Assembly: GCA_963691705.1 (NCBI GenBank)
Contig: OY829544.1
Coordinates: forward strand, 1,557,501-1,621,500
Direction: 5' to 3'
From: Viola odorata
Taxonomy: Eukaryota > Streptophyta > Magnoliopsida > Malpighiales > Violaceae
Length of the DNA stretch: 64,000 nucleotides
Made by a program: the position numbers and the translations under genes. Positions 63,559 through 64,000 of the stretch are shown here, piece by piece. The notes beneath the pieces were generated by a model. It was not told where the DNA came from, ran no database searches, and saw only the letters and a list, made by a program, of their open reading frames with translations. The first letter of the stretch is position 1, and each line of letters begins with the position of its first letter.

Positions 63559-63948
63559 CTACTCATCTTTGATGAAATCCACCAGTTTCTTCATGAATGG
63601 CTCAATATTTTCACTCTTGGGATTAAAGATATAAAAAACATGGCCTTCCCCTTTCGTTTCATACAACTCCACACTCCCTTCCCACCCATATTTCCTCTTG
63701 GTCTCAAAATACATCACTCCTCTGTCTCTGCTACACAAACCAGAATCTTCTCGCACTTCAATTTCAACAGATCCGGATCCACAGCCGGGTTCAATATCGG
63801 GTCATCATCTGTGCCGGAGCTTGTTGGGCAGATGCACTGGTAATACTCGAGCGGCCATCTTACTTACTATGCGGCCATCTTTGTATACTTTGAAAAATGG
63901 TGGGAAATCCTTGGATATTTCGGAATTGTTGGGAATAATCGGATCCAT
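63559..63948 (-). pseudogene. carboxylesterase copy with a large internal deletion
   Basis: The ATG at 63948 opens MDPIIPNNSEISKDFPPFF then KVYKDGRI, a normal carboxylesterase N-terminus. Within 40 bases the sequence jumps to the C-terminal third (CPTSSGTDDDPILNP, LLKLKCEKILVCVAE) in a different frame. The catalytic Asp segment is shortened (VAE then RDRGVMYFET) and shifts frame again. The last part (EGHVFYIFNPKSENI, ending DFIKDE) keeps the His block. A repeated AGATGGCCGC occurs at the deletion joint (about 63,859-63,890). It runs from near the window edge; 63949-64000 is its 5' flank. Confidence 0.85.
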
Positions 63949-64000
63949 TAGGAATTGGGAGAAATGGGTGAAAAGAAAACAGCAGGGAAAAAAAGATTAT

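Noticed and set aside
1..64000. CRISPR arrays, bacterial operons or viral genes
   Set aside because: None seen; the intron-rich genes and transposons are those of a plant nuclear genome.

Overview
The window is nuclear DNA from a flowering plant, most likely a eudicot. Genes are split by many short introns with GT-AG (a few GC-AG) borders. Spacers are AT-rich and carry hAT, Stowaway and PIF/Harbinger-like elements. The protein families include plant-specific ones (KRP cell-cycle inhibitors, B3 factors, a prolamin-like egg-cell type peptide, GID1-like carboxylesterases). The species cannot be named from the sequence.

Layout. 0-5.5 kb: a four-EF-hand calmodulin-like gene, a decayed 5' fragment of the recombination helicase RAD54, and a small two-exon plant gene of unknown function. 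6.7-15.2 kb (minus): complete 13-exon ATG2. 16.0-17.6 kb: two non-autonomous hAT elements between the divergent ATG2 and NQR promoters. 17.8-23.2 kb (plus): complete 18-exon gene fusing a short-chain dehydrogenase to a quinone oxidoreductase. 23.9-34.8 kb (minus): three tandem B3-domain genes plus the relic of a fourth. 36.7-39.1 kb (minus): DUF829/TMEM53-like protein. 42.0-43.3 kb (minus): KRP/ICK CDK inhibitor. 44.1-51.2 kb (minus): 19-exon presequence protease PREP. 52.5-64 kb: one intact carboxylesterase and four broken relatives, a Stowaway MITE, two inverted 2-kb Harbinger-like elements, a tRNA-Ile(AAU), a broken RraA-like gene and a secreted prolamin-like gene.

Exon models were built by hand from the translated similarity and splice signals. 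The summed coding lengths of all eight multi-exon genes called intact are divisible by three: the small two-exon gene 504, ATG2 6033, NQR 1902, B3 genes 759, 1323 and 1377, DUF829 1233, KRP 606 and PREP 3282 nt (nine genes in all). This supports the models.

The genes do not form a pathway. What unites them is descent. From memory of the Arabidopsis map, KRP, PREP, B3, ATG2, the unknown gene and RAD54 match the block At3g19150-At3g19210. KRP, PREP, carboxylesterases and NQR match its duplicate At1g49620-At1g49670. This window therefore appears to keep the unsplit ancestral gene order. No clearly new biochemical system was found; the most unusual structure is the 4-kb head-to-head element pair at 56.5-60.5 kb, which could transcribe into a long hairpin.
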